Shown: positions 27,467 through 35,514 of the stretch, one piece after another | Layout: every line of letters begins with the position of its first letter | Numbering within the stretch: position 1 is the first letter of the stretch | Translations under genes and position numbers: made by a program | Source: Stutzerimonas stutzeri | GTDB lineage: Bacteria; Pseudomonadota; Gammaproteobacteria; Pseudomonadales; Pseudomonadaceae | NCBI RefSeq assembly: GCF_009789555.1 | Contig: NZ_CP046902.1 | Span: 2,744,001 to 2,808,000 of the forward strand | DNA: 64,000 nt | Reading direction: 5' to 3' | The notes under the pieces: generated by a model | What the model was told of the DNA's origin: nothing | The model's database searches: none | What the model saw: the letters and a program-made list of their open reading frames with translations, nothing else

Positions 27467-27837
27467 TACGGATGGCACTTGCCGTGGCGGCAGGGGGCGT
27501 GGTCGGTACGCTGATCCGTTTCGGTGTTGCGACTTGGGTATCGGCCCATTGGCCCCGCCATTTCTATCTGGCGACGCTGGCGGTCAACCTGCTCGGCTGT
27601 CTGCTGATCGGCTATCTGTATGCCGCCTTCCTGGCACGCCCGGACATTTCCCCGGAGCTGCGCGGCGGCCTCATCATCGGTTTCCTTGGCGCGCTGACGA
27701 CGTTTTCCAGCTTCTCACTCGACGGGTTGCGCCTGCTGGAAAGCGGGCAACTCGCAACGGCATTCGGCTATGTCGGGCTCAGCGTGTTGGGCGGGCTGCT
27801 GGCCGCCTGGGGCGGGCTGGCGCTCGGCAGGTTATGA
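27463..27837 (+). CDS. crcB: CrcB/Fluc fluoride channel
   Basis: A 124-residue, four-helix inner-membrane protein. The dual-topology fluoride channels carry GGVVGTLIRF in helix 1, LAVNLLGCLLIG in helix 2 and the GFLGALTTFSSFSLD break in helix 3, all seen here (about 11-20, 40-51, 69-84). It exports F-. It overlaps the end of rarA by 4 bp, so it is co-translated with a DNA-repair gene; no fluoride riboswitch is visible directly in front of it. Confidence 0.93.
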   Translation: MIRMALAVAAGGVVGTLIRFGVATWVSAHWPRHFYLATLAVNLLGCLLIGYLYAAFLARPDISPELRGGLIIGFLGALTTFSSFSLDGLRLLESGQLATAFGYVGLSVLGGLLAAWGGLALGRL

Positions 27838-27909
27838 ACCTGGCCGCGATCACAGTAAACTCCGCTACCGCTCCGCCTTTCCTCAAAGCTTTCACAGACG
27901 AGACTCACC

Positions 27910-29190
27910 ATGCTTGATTCGAAACTGGTACGCACACAGCTGCAGGACGTCGCCGATCGCTTGGCTACTCGCGGCTACCAGCTGGACGTGGCGCGTATCG
28001 AGGCGCTGGAAGCACAGCGCAAGACCGTGCAGACCCGTACCGAGCAACTGCAAGCCGAGCGCAACGCTCGCTCCAAATCGATTGGCCAGGCCAAGCAGCG
28101 TGGCGAGGACATCGCGCCGTTGCTCGCCGATGTGGATCGAATGGCCAGCGAACTAGACGCAGGCAAGGTCGAGCTGGATGGCATTCAGGCCGAACTCGAC
28201 CAACTGATGCTGAATGTGCCGAACTTGCCTCACGAGTCGGTACCGGTGGGCAAGGATGAAGACGATAACGTCGAAGTGCGCCGCTGGGGCACGCCCAATC
28301 GTTTCGATTTCGAGATCAAGGATCATGTCGCGCTGGGCGAGCAGCATGGTTGGCTGGACTTCGAAACCGCCGCCAAACTGTCGGGCGCGCGCTTCGCGCT
28401 GATGCGCGGGCCGATTGCGCGTCTTCACCGGGCGCTGTCTCAGTTCATGCTCGACCTGCACACCCGGGAGCACGGCTACGAAGAAGCCTACACACCGTAT
28501 CTGGTCCAGGCACCGGCTTTGCAGGGCACCGGACAGTTGCCGAAGTTCGAGGAGGATCTGTTCAGGATCACGCGCGCGAACGAGGCCGACCTTTACCTGA
28601 TTCCAACCGCCGAAGTGTCGCTGACCAACATCGTGGCCGGCGAAATCCTCGATGCCAGGCAACTGCCGTTGAAGTTCGTCGCGCATACGCCGTGCTTTCG
28701 TAGCGAGGCCGGTGCGTCCGGCCGCGATACCCGAGGGATGATCCGCCAGCATCAGTTCGACAAGGTCGAGATGGTACAGATCGTCGAGCCGAGCCAGTCC
28801 GCCGAGGCACTCGAAAGCCTCACAGCCAATGCGGAAAAGGTCTTGCAGTTGCTGGGCTTGCCCTACCGGGTGCTGGCCCTGTGCACCGGTGACATGGGCT
28901 TCGGTGCAACCAAGACCTATGATCTGGAGGTCTGGGTTCCGAGCCAGGACAAGTACCGCGAGATTTCCTCCTGCTCAAACTGCGGCGATTTCCAGGCACG
29001 TCGCATGCAGGCGCGCTTCCGTAACCCGGCAACCGGCAAGCCGGAACTGGTGCACACGCTCAATGGCTCGGGCCTGGCAGTGGGGCGCACGCTGGTGGCT
29101 GTACTGGAGAATTACCAGCAGGCGGACGGCGGCATTCGTGTGCCCGACGTCCTGAAGCCCTACATGGGTGGCATCGAGATCATCGGCTGA
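27910..29190 (+). CDS. serS: Seryl-tRNA synthetase
   Basis: A 426-residue class II synthetase. The N-terminal coiled-coil arm (about 28-100) is followed by motif 1 around the EEAYTPYLVQAPALQGTGQLPKFEEDLF region, motif 2 (FRSEAGASGRDTRGMIRQHQFDKVEMVQ, about 257-284) and motif 3 (NGSGLAVGRTLVAVLENYQ, about 378-396). It charges tRNA-Ser; a tRNA-Ser(UGA) gene is 6 kb downstream. cysG follows. Confidence 0.98.
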   Translation: MLDSKLVRTQLQDVADRLATRGYQLDVARIEALEAQRKTVQTRTEQLQAERNARSKSIGQAKQRGEDIAPLLADVDRMASELDAGKVELDGIQAELDQLMLNVPNLPHESVPVGKDEDDNVEVRRWGTPNRFDFEIKDHVALGEQHGWLDFETAAKLSGARFALMRGPIARLHRALSQFMLDLHTREHGYEEAYTPYLVQAPALQGTGQLPKFEEDLFRITRANEADLYLIPTAEVSLTNIVAGEILDARQLPLKFVAHTPCFRSEAGASGRDTRGMIRQHQFDKVEMVQIVEPSQSAEALESLTANAEKVLQLLGLPYRVLALCTGDMGFGATKTYDLEVWVPSQDKYREISSCSNCGDFQARRMQARFRNPATGKPELVHTLNGSGLAVGRTLVAVLENYQQADGGIRVPDVLKPYMGGIEIIG

Positions 29191-29328
29191 TGCCGGTGCG
29201 CGGCGGCGAACCCGTCGCCGCTCTTTGGTTTCCAGTCGGCACTATGCTTACAGCTTGATCGCCGACAAGGGCCGTCTCCGGCGTAACGGCTGAGATGGTC
29301 TCACTTTTACAGTCACCAGGGCTCGCTG

Positions 29329-30726
29329 ATGGATTTTCTGCCGCTGTTCCATAATCTCAGGGCGCGCGCTGTGCTGGTCATCGGTGGCGGCGAGATCGCC
29401 TTGCGCAAGGCGCGCCTGTTATCCGAGGCCGGGGCCGTGCTGCGTGTCGTGGCGCCCGAGATCGAGCCCCAACTGGCTGAACTGGTCGAGCAGGGCGGCG
29501 GGCAGGCGGTCCTGCGCGGCTATGTGCGCGACGATCTGGCGGGCTGCGTGCTGGTCATTGCCGCCACTGATGACGGTCGTCTGAATGCCCAGGTCTCAGA
29601 AGACGCCAAGGCGCTGGGCATTCCGGTCAACGTGGTGGATTCGCCCGACCTGTGCTCGGTCATCTTTCCAGCGATAGTCGATCGCTCGCCGCTGATCATT
29701 GCCGTGTCCAGCGGCGGCGACGCTCCGGTCCTGGCGCGCTTGATGCGGGCGCGTATCGAAACCTGGGTCCCGGCGGTGTACGGCCAGCTGGCCGGTCTGG
29801 CGAAGAAGTTCCGCAGCCAGGTCAAGGCGAAACTTCCGAACGTACAGCAGCGAAGGGTGTTCTGGGAGGAGGTGTTTCAGGGCCACATTGCCGAGCGTGC
29901 AATGACCGGACAGGTGAACGAAGCCGAGCGGCTGCTGGCGGCAAAGCTTTCTGGCGCAACGTCCAAGTGCCTTGGCGAGGTGTATCTGGTTGGTGCGGGA
30001 CCCGGCGACCCGGATCTGCTGACCTTCCGCGCGCTGCGGTTGATGCAGCAAGCCGATGTCGTGCTTTACGACCGCTTGGTCGCGCCCGCCATCCTCGATC
30101 TGTGTCGCCGCGATGCCGACCGCATCTACGTCGGTAAACAGCGCGCCGCGCATGCTGTTCCGCAGGATCAGATCAATCAACTGCTGGTCACGCTTGCCCT
30201 GCAGGGCAAGCGGGTGTTGCGCCTGAAGGGTGGCGATCCCTTCATATTCGGGCGGGGTGGCGAGGAAATCGAAGAGCTGGCCGCGCATGACATTCCGTTC
30301 CAGGTCGTCCCGGGAATTACCGCCGCCAGCGGCTGCGCCGCCTACGCCGGTATACCCTTGACGCATCGCGACCATGCGCAATCGGTGCGTTTCGTTACCG
30401 GCCATTTGAAGGACGGCAGCTGCGACCTGCCTTGGTCGGAATTGGTCGCGCCCAGCCAGACCCTGGTGTTCTACATGGGGCTGGTGGGGCTACCGGTGAT
30501 CTGCGAACAACTGATCGCCCACGGGCGTGCTGCCGATACGCCCGTCGCGCTGATCCAGCAGGGCACCACCAGCCATCAGCGGGTGTTTACCGGAACGCTC
30601 GCCAATCTCGCCGCGCGGATCGCGGGCGAGCAGGTCCAGGCGCCGACGCTGATCATTGTCGGCGAAGTGGTCACACTCCGCGAAAAGCTCGCCTGGTTCG
30701 AGGGCTCGGGTCGCGCGCCGGAATAA
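29329..30726 (+). CDS. cysG: CysG, trifunctional siroheme synthase
   Basis: A 465-residue fusion. The N-terminal CysG-B part (about 1-210) is an NAD-dependent dehydrogenase/ferrochelatase: VLVIGGGEIALRKARLL and the SVIFPAIVDRSPLIIAVSSGGDAPVLARLMR active-site stretch. The C-terminal part (about 215-465) is uroporphyrinogen-III methyltransferase: VYLVGAGPGDPDLLTFRALRLMQQADVVLYDRLV, KRVLRLKGGDPFIFGRGGEE and YAGIPLTHRDHAQSVRFVTGH. It makes siroheme for sulfite and nitrite reductases. The serS-cysG order matches P. aeruginosa. Confidence 0.97.
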   Translation: MDFLPLFHNLRARAVLVIGGGEIALRKARLLSEAGAVLRVVAPEIEPQLAELVEQGGGQAVLRGYVRDDLAGCVLVIAATDDGRLNAQVSEDAKALGIPVNVVDSPDLCSVIFPAIVDRSPLIIAVSSGGDAPVLARLMRARIETWVPAVYGQLAGLAKKFRSQVKAKLPNVQQRRVFWEEVFQGHIAERAMTGQVNEAERLLAAKLSGATSKCLGEVYLVGAGPGDPDLLTFRALRLMQQADVVLYDRLVAPAILDLCRRDADRIYVGKQRAAHAVPQDQINQLLVTLALQGKRVLRLKGGDPFIFGRGGEEIEELAAHDIPFQVVPGITAASGCAAYAGIPLTHRDHAQSVRFVTGHLKDGSCDLPWSELVAPSQTLVFYMGLVGLPVICEQLIAHGRAADTPVALIQQGTTSHQRVFTGTLANLAARIAGEQVQAPTLIIVGEVVTLREKLAWFEGSGRAPE

Positions 30727-30774
30727 ACGCGGCGCGTGCACTCATGCCGGCGCTAACGCGCCCTATCCGCCCTG

Positions 30775-31773
30775 TCAGCGCGACCAGATGCCCTTGCCTG
30801 GGAGGCGGTCGCGATCATGCGCACGATCCAGTGCCAGATGCGGGCCTTTCGGAATGATGCCGTTGGCATTGATATGACGATGACTCGCGTAGTAATGGCT
30901 CTTGATATGGGTGAAGTCGACGGTTTCGGCGATCCCGGGCCATTGGTACAGCTCGCGCAGCCAGTTCGACAGGTTCGGGTAGTCCTCGATCCGCCGCAGA
31001 TTGCATTTGAAATGCCCGTGATAGACGGCATCGAAGCGGACCAATGTGGTGAACAGGCGCCAGTCCGCTTCGGTCAGATATTCGCCAGTGAGGTATCGCC
31101 GGTCACCGAGACGCCGCTCCAGCCAGTCCAGTTCGCTGAACACTTCGTCGAACGCCGCCTCGTAGGCCTTCTGCGTGGAGGCGAATCCGGCGCGATAAAC
31201 CCCATTGTTGACCCGCGGATAGATTCGCTCGTTGAGCATCTCGATCTCGGCGCGCAGCGGTTCAGGGCAGAGGTCCAGTGTCGATCCGGTCAGCCCATCG
31301 AACGCCCTGTTGAAGATGCGGATCAACTCGGCGGACTCGTTATTGACGATGCGTTGCTGCTGGCGATCCCACAGCACCGGTACGGTGACGCGGCCGGTGT
31401 AGTTTTCGTCATCGCGGGTGTAGCGCTGATGCAGGTATTGCAGACCGTCCAGTGCGTCACCGGTGGAGCCTGTGTCCAGGTCGAAGGTCCAGCCGTGCTC
31501 GGCCATTAGCCAACTGACGACCGACACGTCGATCAACTGATCGAGCTGCTTGAGTTTGCGATAGATCAGCGTGCGATGTGCCCAAGGGCAGGCGAGCGAA
31601 ACATAGAGGTGATAGCGTCCGGCTTCAGCCTTGACCGCGCGTTGGCCGTCCGGACCGGGCGAACCGTCCGCGGTCACCCAGTCGCGTCGTTGCGCCTGTT
31701 CTCGCTGGAATTCGCCGTCACGGCTGTTTTCGTACCAGCGGTCCTGCCACTGTCCATCCACCAAGAGCCCCAT
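30775..31773 (-). CDS. Glutathionyl-hydroquinone reductase (YqjG/EcsA-type Xi-class GST)
   Basis: A 332-residue Xi-class glutathione transferase. It removes glutathione from glutathionyl-hydroquinones. The catalytic cysteine is in LYVSLACPWAHRTLIYRKLK (about residue 61), and the rest shows the family stretches NNESAELIRIFNRAF, YRAGFASTQKAYEAAFDEVFSELDWLERRL and YLTGEYLTEADWRLFTTLVRFDAVYHGHFKCN. Convergent with cysG. Its place between cysG and the tus genes differs from what I remember of P. aeruginosa, so it may be a lineage-specific insertion. Confidence 0.9.
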   Translation of the reverse strand: MGLLVDGQWQDRWYENSRDGEFQREQAQRRDWVTADGSPGPDGQRAVKAEAGRYHLYVSLACPWAHRTLIYRKLKQLDQLIDVSVVSWLMAEHGWTFDLDTGSTGDALDGLQYLHQRYTRDDENYTGRVTVPVLWDRQQQRIVNNESAELIRIFNRAFDGLTGSTLDLCPEPLRAEIEMLNERIYPRVNNGVYRAGFASTQKAYEAAFDEVFSELDWLERRLGDRRYLTGEYLTEADWRLFTTLVRFDAVYHGHFKCNLRRIEDYPNLSNWLRELYQWPGIAETVDFTHIKSHYYASHRHINANGIIPKGPHLALDRAHDRDRLPGKGIWSR

Positions 31774-31861
31774 GTTCTGCCTCCTCGTGCTTTCAGATTA
31801 GGGGCCAGTCTATGGAGGATAGTTCGATGGATGGGTCACATTAGCCGGTCTGATCCATCGT

Positions 31862-32845
31862 TCAGAGCGATAGGTTGCGTCGTTCCCAATACTGGCGCGC
31901 CTGGCTGAACGCGGATTCGCGCGATTGGCCGAGCCCGCGCAACGCCAGCGCGATGGTCGCCACGACGGCCAGCTCACCGTACGCGTCCTCGACCGTGCCT
32001 TGCCAGACGGCCAGCAGATGCTGCGGATCGAGTGTCGCCGGCTTGACGTGGCGTTGTGGCGAAAGCGCCGGCCAGTCCTCGTCCCAGGACACGCCCGCTT
32101 GAGTGCCGTACAGGTGCGCAACGCCGTCCGGATTGACCTCGATCTCGCCGCCTTCACCTTTGATCACGATGGCCGTGTCTCCCAGCAAACGGCTGGCTTC
32201 GCGGTGATTGGCCTGGTAGCCGGGATGAAATATGCTTTGCAGACCGCAACGGGCACCCAGCGGGTTGAGGATGCGCGCCAGCGAATGGATGGGCGAGCGC
32301 AGCCCGAGAATGTTGCGTTGATCGATCATCCGCTGCAGTCCAGGCATCCAGAAACCGAGCGGGGCGAAGGCGAGGTTGGCCCGGTCCAGAGCAACGGCAA
32401 CGCTGTTCCAGTCTTCGCAGCGGGCGATTCCCAGCAGATCGAGCTGCTGTTCGCTGTACATCCGGCCGGCGGTATGCGCGCCACCGCCGTGCATAAGGAT
32501 GCGGACGCCGTTGCGTGCCAGGCACTTGGCTGCGAGCAGGTACCACGGCAGGTGGCGTTTCTTGCCGGCGTAGGTCGGCCAGTCAATATCCACGGCAATC
32601 GACGGCGCGTGCAGGCGCTCGCGTACGGCCTCGGTGAATCCGGCAAGCTCCTGCGCGCTCTCTTCCTTGTGCCGCAGCAACATCAGGAACGCACCGAGCT
32701 GGGTGTCTTCGACCTTACCGTCGAGCAGCATCCCCATGGCTTCGCGGGCTTCTTCTCGGGTGAGATCGCGGGCGCCGCGCTTGCCTTTGCCCAGGATCCG
32801 GACGAAGACGGCGAAGGGGTGTTCGGCAGGGGTGACAAGGCTCAT
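31862..32845 (-). CDS. YbiB/TrpD2-like protein (anthranilate phosphoribosyltransferase fold)
   Basis: 327 residues of the glycosyltransferase family 3 fold, close in length and wording to E. coli YbiB, a nucleic-acid-binding TrpD paralogue with no known phosphoribosyltransferase activity. It has the helical N-terminal domain (VRILGKGKRGARDLTREEAREAMGMLLDGKVEDTQLGAFLMLLRHKEES) and the TrpD core with MHGGGAHTAGRMYS and GLRSPIHSLARILNPLGA. The active-site KHGN of true TrpD is not seen. The start overlaps the tusE stop by ATGA, so it belongs to the tus operon. Confidence 0.87.
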   Translation of the reverse strand: MSLVTPAEHPFAVFVRILGKGKRGARDLTREEAREAMGMLLDGKVEDTQLGAFLMLLRHKEESAQELAGFTEAVRERLHAPSIAVDIDWPTYAGKKRHLPWYLLAAKCLARNGVRILMHGGGAHTAGRMYSEQQLDLLGIARCEDWNSVAVALDRANLAFAPLGFWMPGLQRMIDQRNILGLRSPIHSLARILNPLGARCGLQSIFHPGYQANHREASRLLGDTAIVIKGEGGEIEVNPDGVAHLYGTQAGVSWDEDWPALSPQRHVKPATLDPQHLLAVWQGTVEDAYGELAVVATIALALRGLGQSRESAFSQARQYWERRNLSL

Positions 32846-33177
32846 ATGCAGTTGCTCGGTTTCGGCAGGCCCGCCAGCTTTGCGGCGAGTTTGGCGGGTG
32901 TGCCTTTGAATAGACGGTTCAGGTGCATGCTTTTGCCCTTTTCCGGGCCGAGTTTCAGGGCGGTGTACTTGATCAGTGGGCGCGTTGCCGGAGAGAGCTG
33001 AAACTCGCGATAGAATTCCCGCAGCAGATGCAGAATCTCCCAATGCTCGGCTTCGAGGTTGATGCCCTCGGCCTTCGCCAGCGCCTCGGCGACCGATTCG
33101 TTCCAGTCGTCGAGGTTGACCAGGAATCCGTCCTGGTCCACAGCAACTTGCGCACCGTTCACATTCAACGCCTTCAT
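32842..33177 (-). CDS. tusE: TusE/DsrC-like sulfur carrier
   Basis: A 111-residue sulfur-relay protein. It contains NVNGAQVAVDQDGFLVNLDDWNESVAEALAKAEGI and ends GLPKPSNCI, where the penultimate Cys on the flexible arm accepts persulfide from TusBCD and passes it to MnmA, encoded at 11063-12193. The ATG at 33177 overlaps the tusB stop as ATGA and is preferred; an in-frame ATG two codons earlier is possible. Only the one C-terminal cysteine typical of TusE is present (dissimilatory DsrC has two). Confidence 0.93.
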   Translation of the reverse strand: MKALNVNGAQVAVDQDGFLVNLDDWNESVAEALAKAEGINLEAEHWEILHLLREFYREFQLSPATRPLIKYTALKLGPEKGKSMHLNRLFKGTPAKLAAKLAGLPKPSNCI

Positions 33178-33476
33178 AGCCATGTATTGGTCCGTGCATA
33201 GCGGCAGCACAGTTCGACGAAGCCTGGGTAATCGACCTGCCGCAAGCGTGCGGGCAGGTCTGAAAGGCCACGAGCGGCAACGTCTTCCTCCAGAGCGTAG
33301 AGCGTGATGCCGTCTGGCATCGACTCCAGCGACTCGCGGTGGGTGGTCGCGCACTGCACCGCGTAGACCGCGTCGCCACTCAGCAGCAAGGCATCGCCGT
33401 CACCAAGAAGACGAAGACAGCTGACCAGACGGTCGTCGCCGAACGGGGAGTGAGAAAGCACATGCAAGGTAGCCAT
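33174..33476 (-). CDS. tusB: TusB/DsrH-like sulfurtransferase subunit
   Basis: A 100-residue DsrH/TusB-family subunit of the TusBCD complex: MATLHVLSHSPFGDDRLVSCLRLLGDGDALLLSGDAVYAV. The family has a Rossmann-like fold and lacks a conserved catalytic cysteine. Recognition depends on the clear order tusD-tusC-tusB-tusE with 1-4 bp overlaps, since TusB is the least conserved member. Confidence 0.88.
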   Translation of the reverse strand: MATLHVLSHSPFGDDRLVSCLRLLGDGDALLLSGDAVYAVQCATTHRESLESMPDGITLYALEEDVAARGLSDLPARLRQVDYPGFVELCCRYARTNTWL

Positions 33477-33835
33477 CAGAGGGTGATCACATGGTCGTAA
33501 CGGTTGATAAGGGCACCGAGTGCGGCATCGTCGAGCACCTCGACCGGCAAAGGCAGCGTCGTCTCGTCGAGCCCTCGCGATTCGAGGCTGCGCTTGGCGG
33601 CAAAGAGGGAATCGACACCGAACATCGCCAGCGCCTGCAGGTTGGCCGTCAGGTCTTTCTGCTGCAGATGTGCTGGCTGCTGCGCGGGGGCCAGCTGGAA
33701 CACGCCATCATCGAGGAACAGCAGTGCGAGCGGGAGTTCGAACGCGCCGCCGGCCAGCACGATGTCCAATGCCTCGCGAGCCGTGGGGCCGGACCATGGC
33801 GATTGGCGGGTAATGATCAGCATCGAGCGCGCCAT
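33476..33835 (-). CDS. tusC: TusC/DsrF-like sulfurtransferase subunit
   Basis: A 119-residue DsrE/F-family protein: MLIITRQSPWSGPTAREALDIVLAGGAFELPLALLFLDDGVFQLAPAQQP. This wording is typical of TusC. It is part of the heterohexameric TusBCD relay for 2-thiouridine of tRNA. It overlaps tusD and tusB by one base each (TGATG), so it is translationally coupled. Confidence 0.92.
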   Translation of the reverse strand: MARSMLIITRQSPWSGPTAREALDIVLAGGAFELPLALLFLDDGVFQLAPAQQPAHLQQKDLTANLQALAMFGVDSLFAAKRSLESRGLDETTLPLPVEVLDDAALGALINRYDHVITL

Positions 33836-34227
33836 CAGTGGCCTCCGAAGCAGACGAGACGGTCCGCCTGCTGGCAGGCTTCATGTAACTGCCCCAGACC
33901 GGACAGCTCCCAGCCGGGCGCGATATTGGCGGCAGGCCGCTGATAGCGCCTCGCTTCCTGTTCATCCAATACGCCGCGGCGTAGGCCGGCGGCGATGCAG
34001 ACCACCCCATCGAGCCGGTGGCTGCCGACGAAGTGGGTCCACTGGGCTGCGATGTCCTGCTCGTCCTGCCCCGCGACCAGATTGGCCGAGGCGCTGTGAA
34101 CACCGTCCTGGTAAAGAAACAGCCGGACTATTTCATGCCCACCGGCCAGCACGGCTTCGGCGAAGCGCAACGCACGCCGCGAGGCCGGCGAATGGGCGGG
34201 GGAGAACAAGGCGATAACGAATTTCAT
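33835..34227 (-). CDS. tusD: TusD/DsrE-like sulfurtransferase subunit
   Basis: A 130-residue DsrE-family subunit that carries the catalytic cysteine of TusBCD. MKFVIALFSPAHSPASRRALRFAEAVLAGGHEIVRLFLYQDGVHSA is the family start, and the cysteine is in GVVCIAAGLRRGVLD (about residue 77). ATG 34227 is used; a frame nine residues longer is not supported. First gene of tusDCBE-ybiB. Confidence 0.93.
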   Translation of the reverse strand: MKFVIALFSPAHSPASRRALRFAEAVLAGGHEIVRLFLYQDGVHSASANLVAGQDEQDIAAQWTHFVGSHRLDGVVCIAAGLRRGVLDEQEARRYQRPAANIAPGWELSGLGQLHEACQQADRLVCFGGH

Positions 34228-34275
34228 GAGGCACCGTCGGATTGCTGGGGACATGATACGCCAGCGGCAGAAACG

Positions 34276-34297
34276 AAAAAGCCCGCCGAAGCGGGCT
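34276..34297 (-). terminator. Rho-independent terminator of yccA
   Basis: On the minus strand GCCCGC/GCGGGC with a 4-base loop is followed by TTTTTCGTTT. It lies 18 bases after the yccA stop. Confidence 0.88.
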
Positions 34298-34314
34298 CGT
34301 TCAACGAGTGGCTA

Positions 34315-34983
34315 TCAGTCGTCGCCACCCATGATGCCCATCAGCTGGAGCAGGCTGATGAACAGGTTATACAGCGAAACGTACAGGCCGATGGTCGCCA
34401 TGATGTAGTTACGTTCGCCGCCGTGGATGATTGCGCTGGTCTGATACAGGATGCAGACCGAGGAAAACAGCACGAAGCCGGCGCTGATTGCCAGTTGCAG
34501 TCCGCTGATCTGGAAGAAGAAGCTAGCGACCATGGCGCCCAGCAGGACGAAGAAACCCGCCGTGATGAAGCCGCTCAGGAAGCTCATGTCCTTGCGGGTG
34601 ATCAGCACGAAGGCCGATAGCCCGAAGAACACCAATGCGGTCATCGACAGCGCTGAGGCGATCAGCTCGCCGCCGTTGGCGGTGCCCAGGTACATATTGA
34701 GAATCGGCCCGAGCGTATAGCCCATGAACCCGGTCAGGGCGAACGTGGAAAGCAAGCCCCAGGCCGAGTTGCGCAGCTTGACGGTCAGGAAGAACAGTCC
34801 GTAGAAGCCGATCAACACCACGAAGATGTTCGGGTAGGCCGCATTCGCCTGCATCGCCATGTAGGCGACCAGGGCACTGAAGCCCAGGGTGATGGCCAGA
34901 AGGCCGTATGTATTGCGTAGAACGCGGCTGACTTCCTGCTGTTCAACCTGCGTGTGCGTAGATGCGTACTGTTGCTTGAGCAT
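34315..34983 (-). CDS. yccA: YccA-like Bax inhibitor-1 family membrane protein
   Basis: A 222-residue protein with seven hydrophobic segments, starting at about 28-48 and ending at about 195-215. It has the BI-1 family pattern VLRNTYGLLAITLGFSALVAYMAM ... GFMGYTLGPILNMYL ... ALVFFGLSAFVLITRKDMSFL and an acidic last residue pair, GGDD. In E. coli YccA is a substrate and modulator of the FtsH membrane protease. The start MLKQQYAS is chosen; a longer frame exists upstream. It lies next to tRNA-Ser as in P. aeruginosa. Confidence 0.94.
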   Translation of the reverse strand: MLKQQYASTHTQVEQQEVSRVLRNTYGLLAITLGFSALVAYMAMQANAAYPNIFVVLIGFYGLFFLTVKLRNSAWGLLSTFALTGFMGYTLGPILNMYLGTANGGELIASALSMTALVFFGLSAFVLITRKDMSFLSGFITAGFFVLLGAMVASFFFQISGLQLAISAGFVLFSSVCILYQTSAIIHGGERNYIMATIGLYVSLYNLFISLLQLMGIMGGDD

Positions 34984-35111
34984 GTCGCCACTCCTGTAGA
35001 TGTATTCAGCCTGAGGTGAATTGACTCGGATCATAGCAGAGCTTTCGTTTCACTCTAACAACAGAGTTTGACAGTGTGTTTCGTTCCGGTACTATGGCGC
35101 CCGCTCTCTGC

Positions 35112-35201
35112 GGAGGAGTGGCAGAGCGGTTGAATGCAACGGTCTTGAAAACCGTCGAAGGGGAAACTCTTCCGTGAGTTCGAATCTCACCTCCTCCGCC
35201 A
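35112..35201 (+). tRNA. tRNA-Ser (anticodon TGA)
   Basis: 90 bases including an encoded CCA. The acceptor stem GGAGGAG pairs with CTCCTCC (35191-35197), followed by GCCA at 35198-35201. The D-loop contains GCGGTTGAATGC, the anticodon loop is CTTGAAA (TGA), the long variable arm is that of a class II tRNA (GGGGAAACTCTTCC), and the T-loop is TTCGAAT. It marks the end of the conserved core and the start of the accessory region. Confidence 0.97.
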
Positions 35202-35216
35202 TATCGCAATCTGAAG

Positions 35217-35237
35217 GCCCCGTATTCCGGGGCTTTT
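35217..35237 (+). terminator. Rho-independent terminator after tRNA-Ser
   Basis: GCCCCG pairs with CGGGGC around a 5-base loop, followed by TTTT. It starts 16 bases after the tRNA. Confidence 0.8.
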
Positions 35238-35514
35238 GCGTTTCTGGAGCGTTTAAAAGCGGAGCACGACGGCCCCTGTTGTGCCGTGAAAATCATTCAC
35301 TGACCGCGATCCGCTCGCCGGTTGGGCAGCACGTCGCCATCGAGTCGCAAGCGCCATCGAACTGGACGGGCGCCAGGCAGGCGCACCGCGCGTCAGCCTT
35401 CGTGCCGGTTACCGTTGGTCAGCCAGGTTCCAGCGAAGTGAACGGCCGCCGATAACTGGAGTGGGACATCCGGACCGCTCATTCACGCTCCGCTCTCAAC
35501 ACTGGACAAACGAC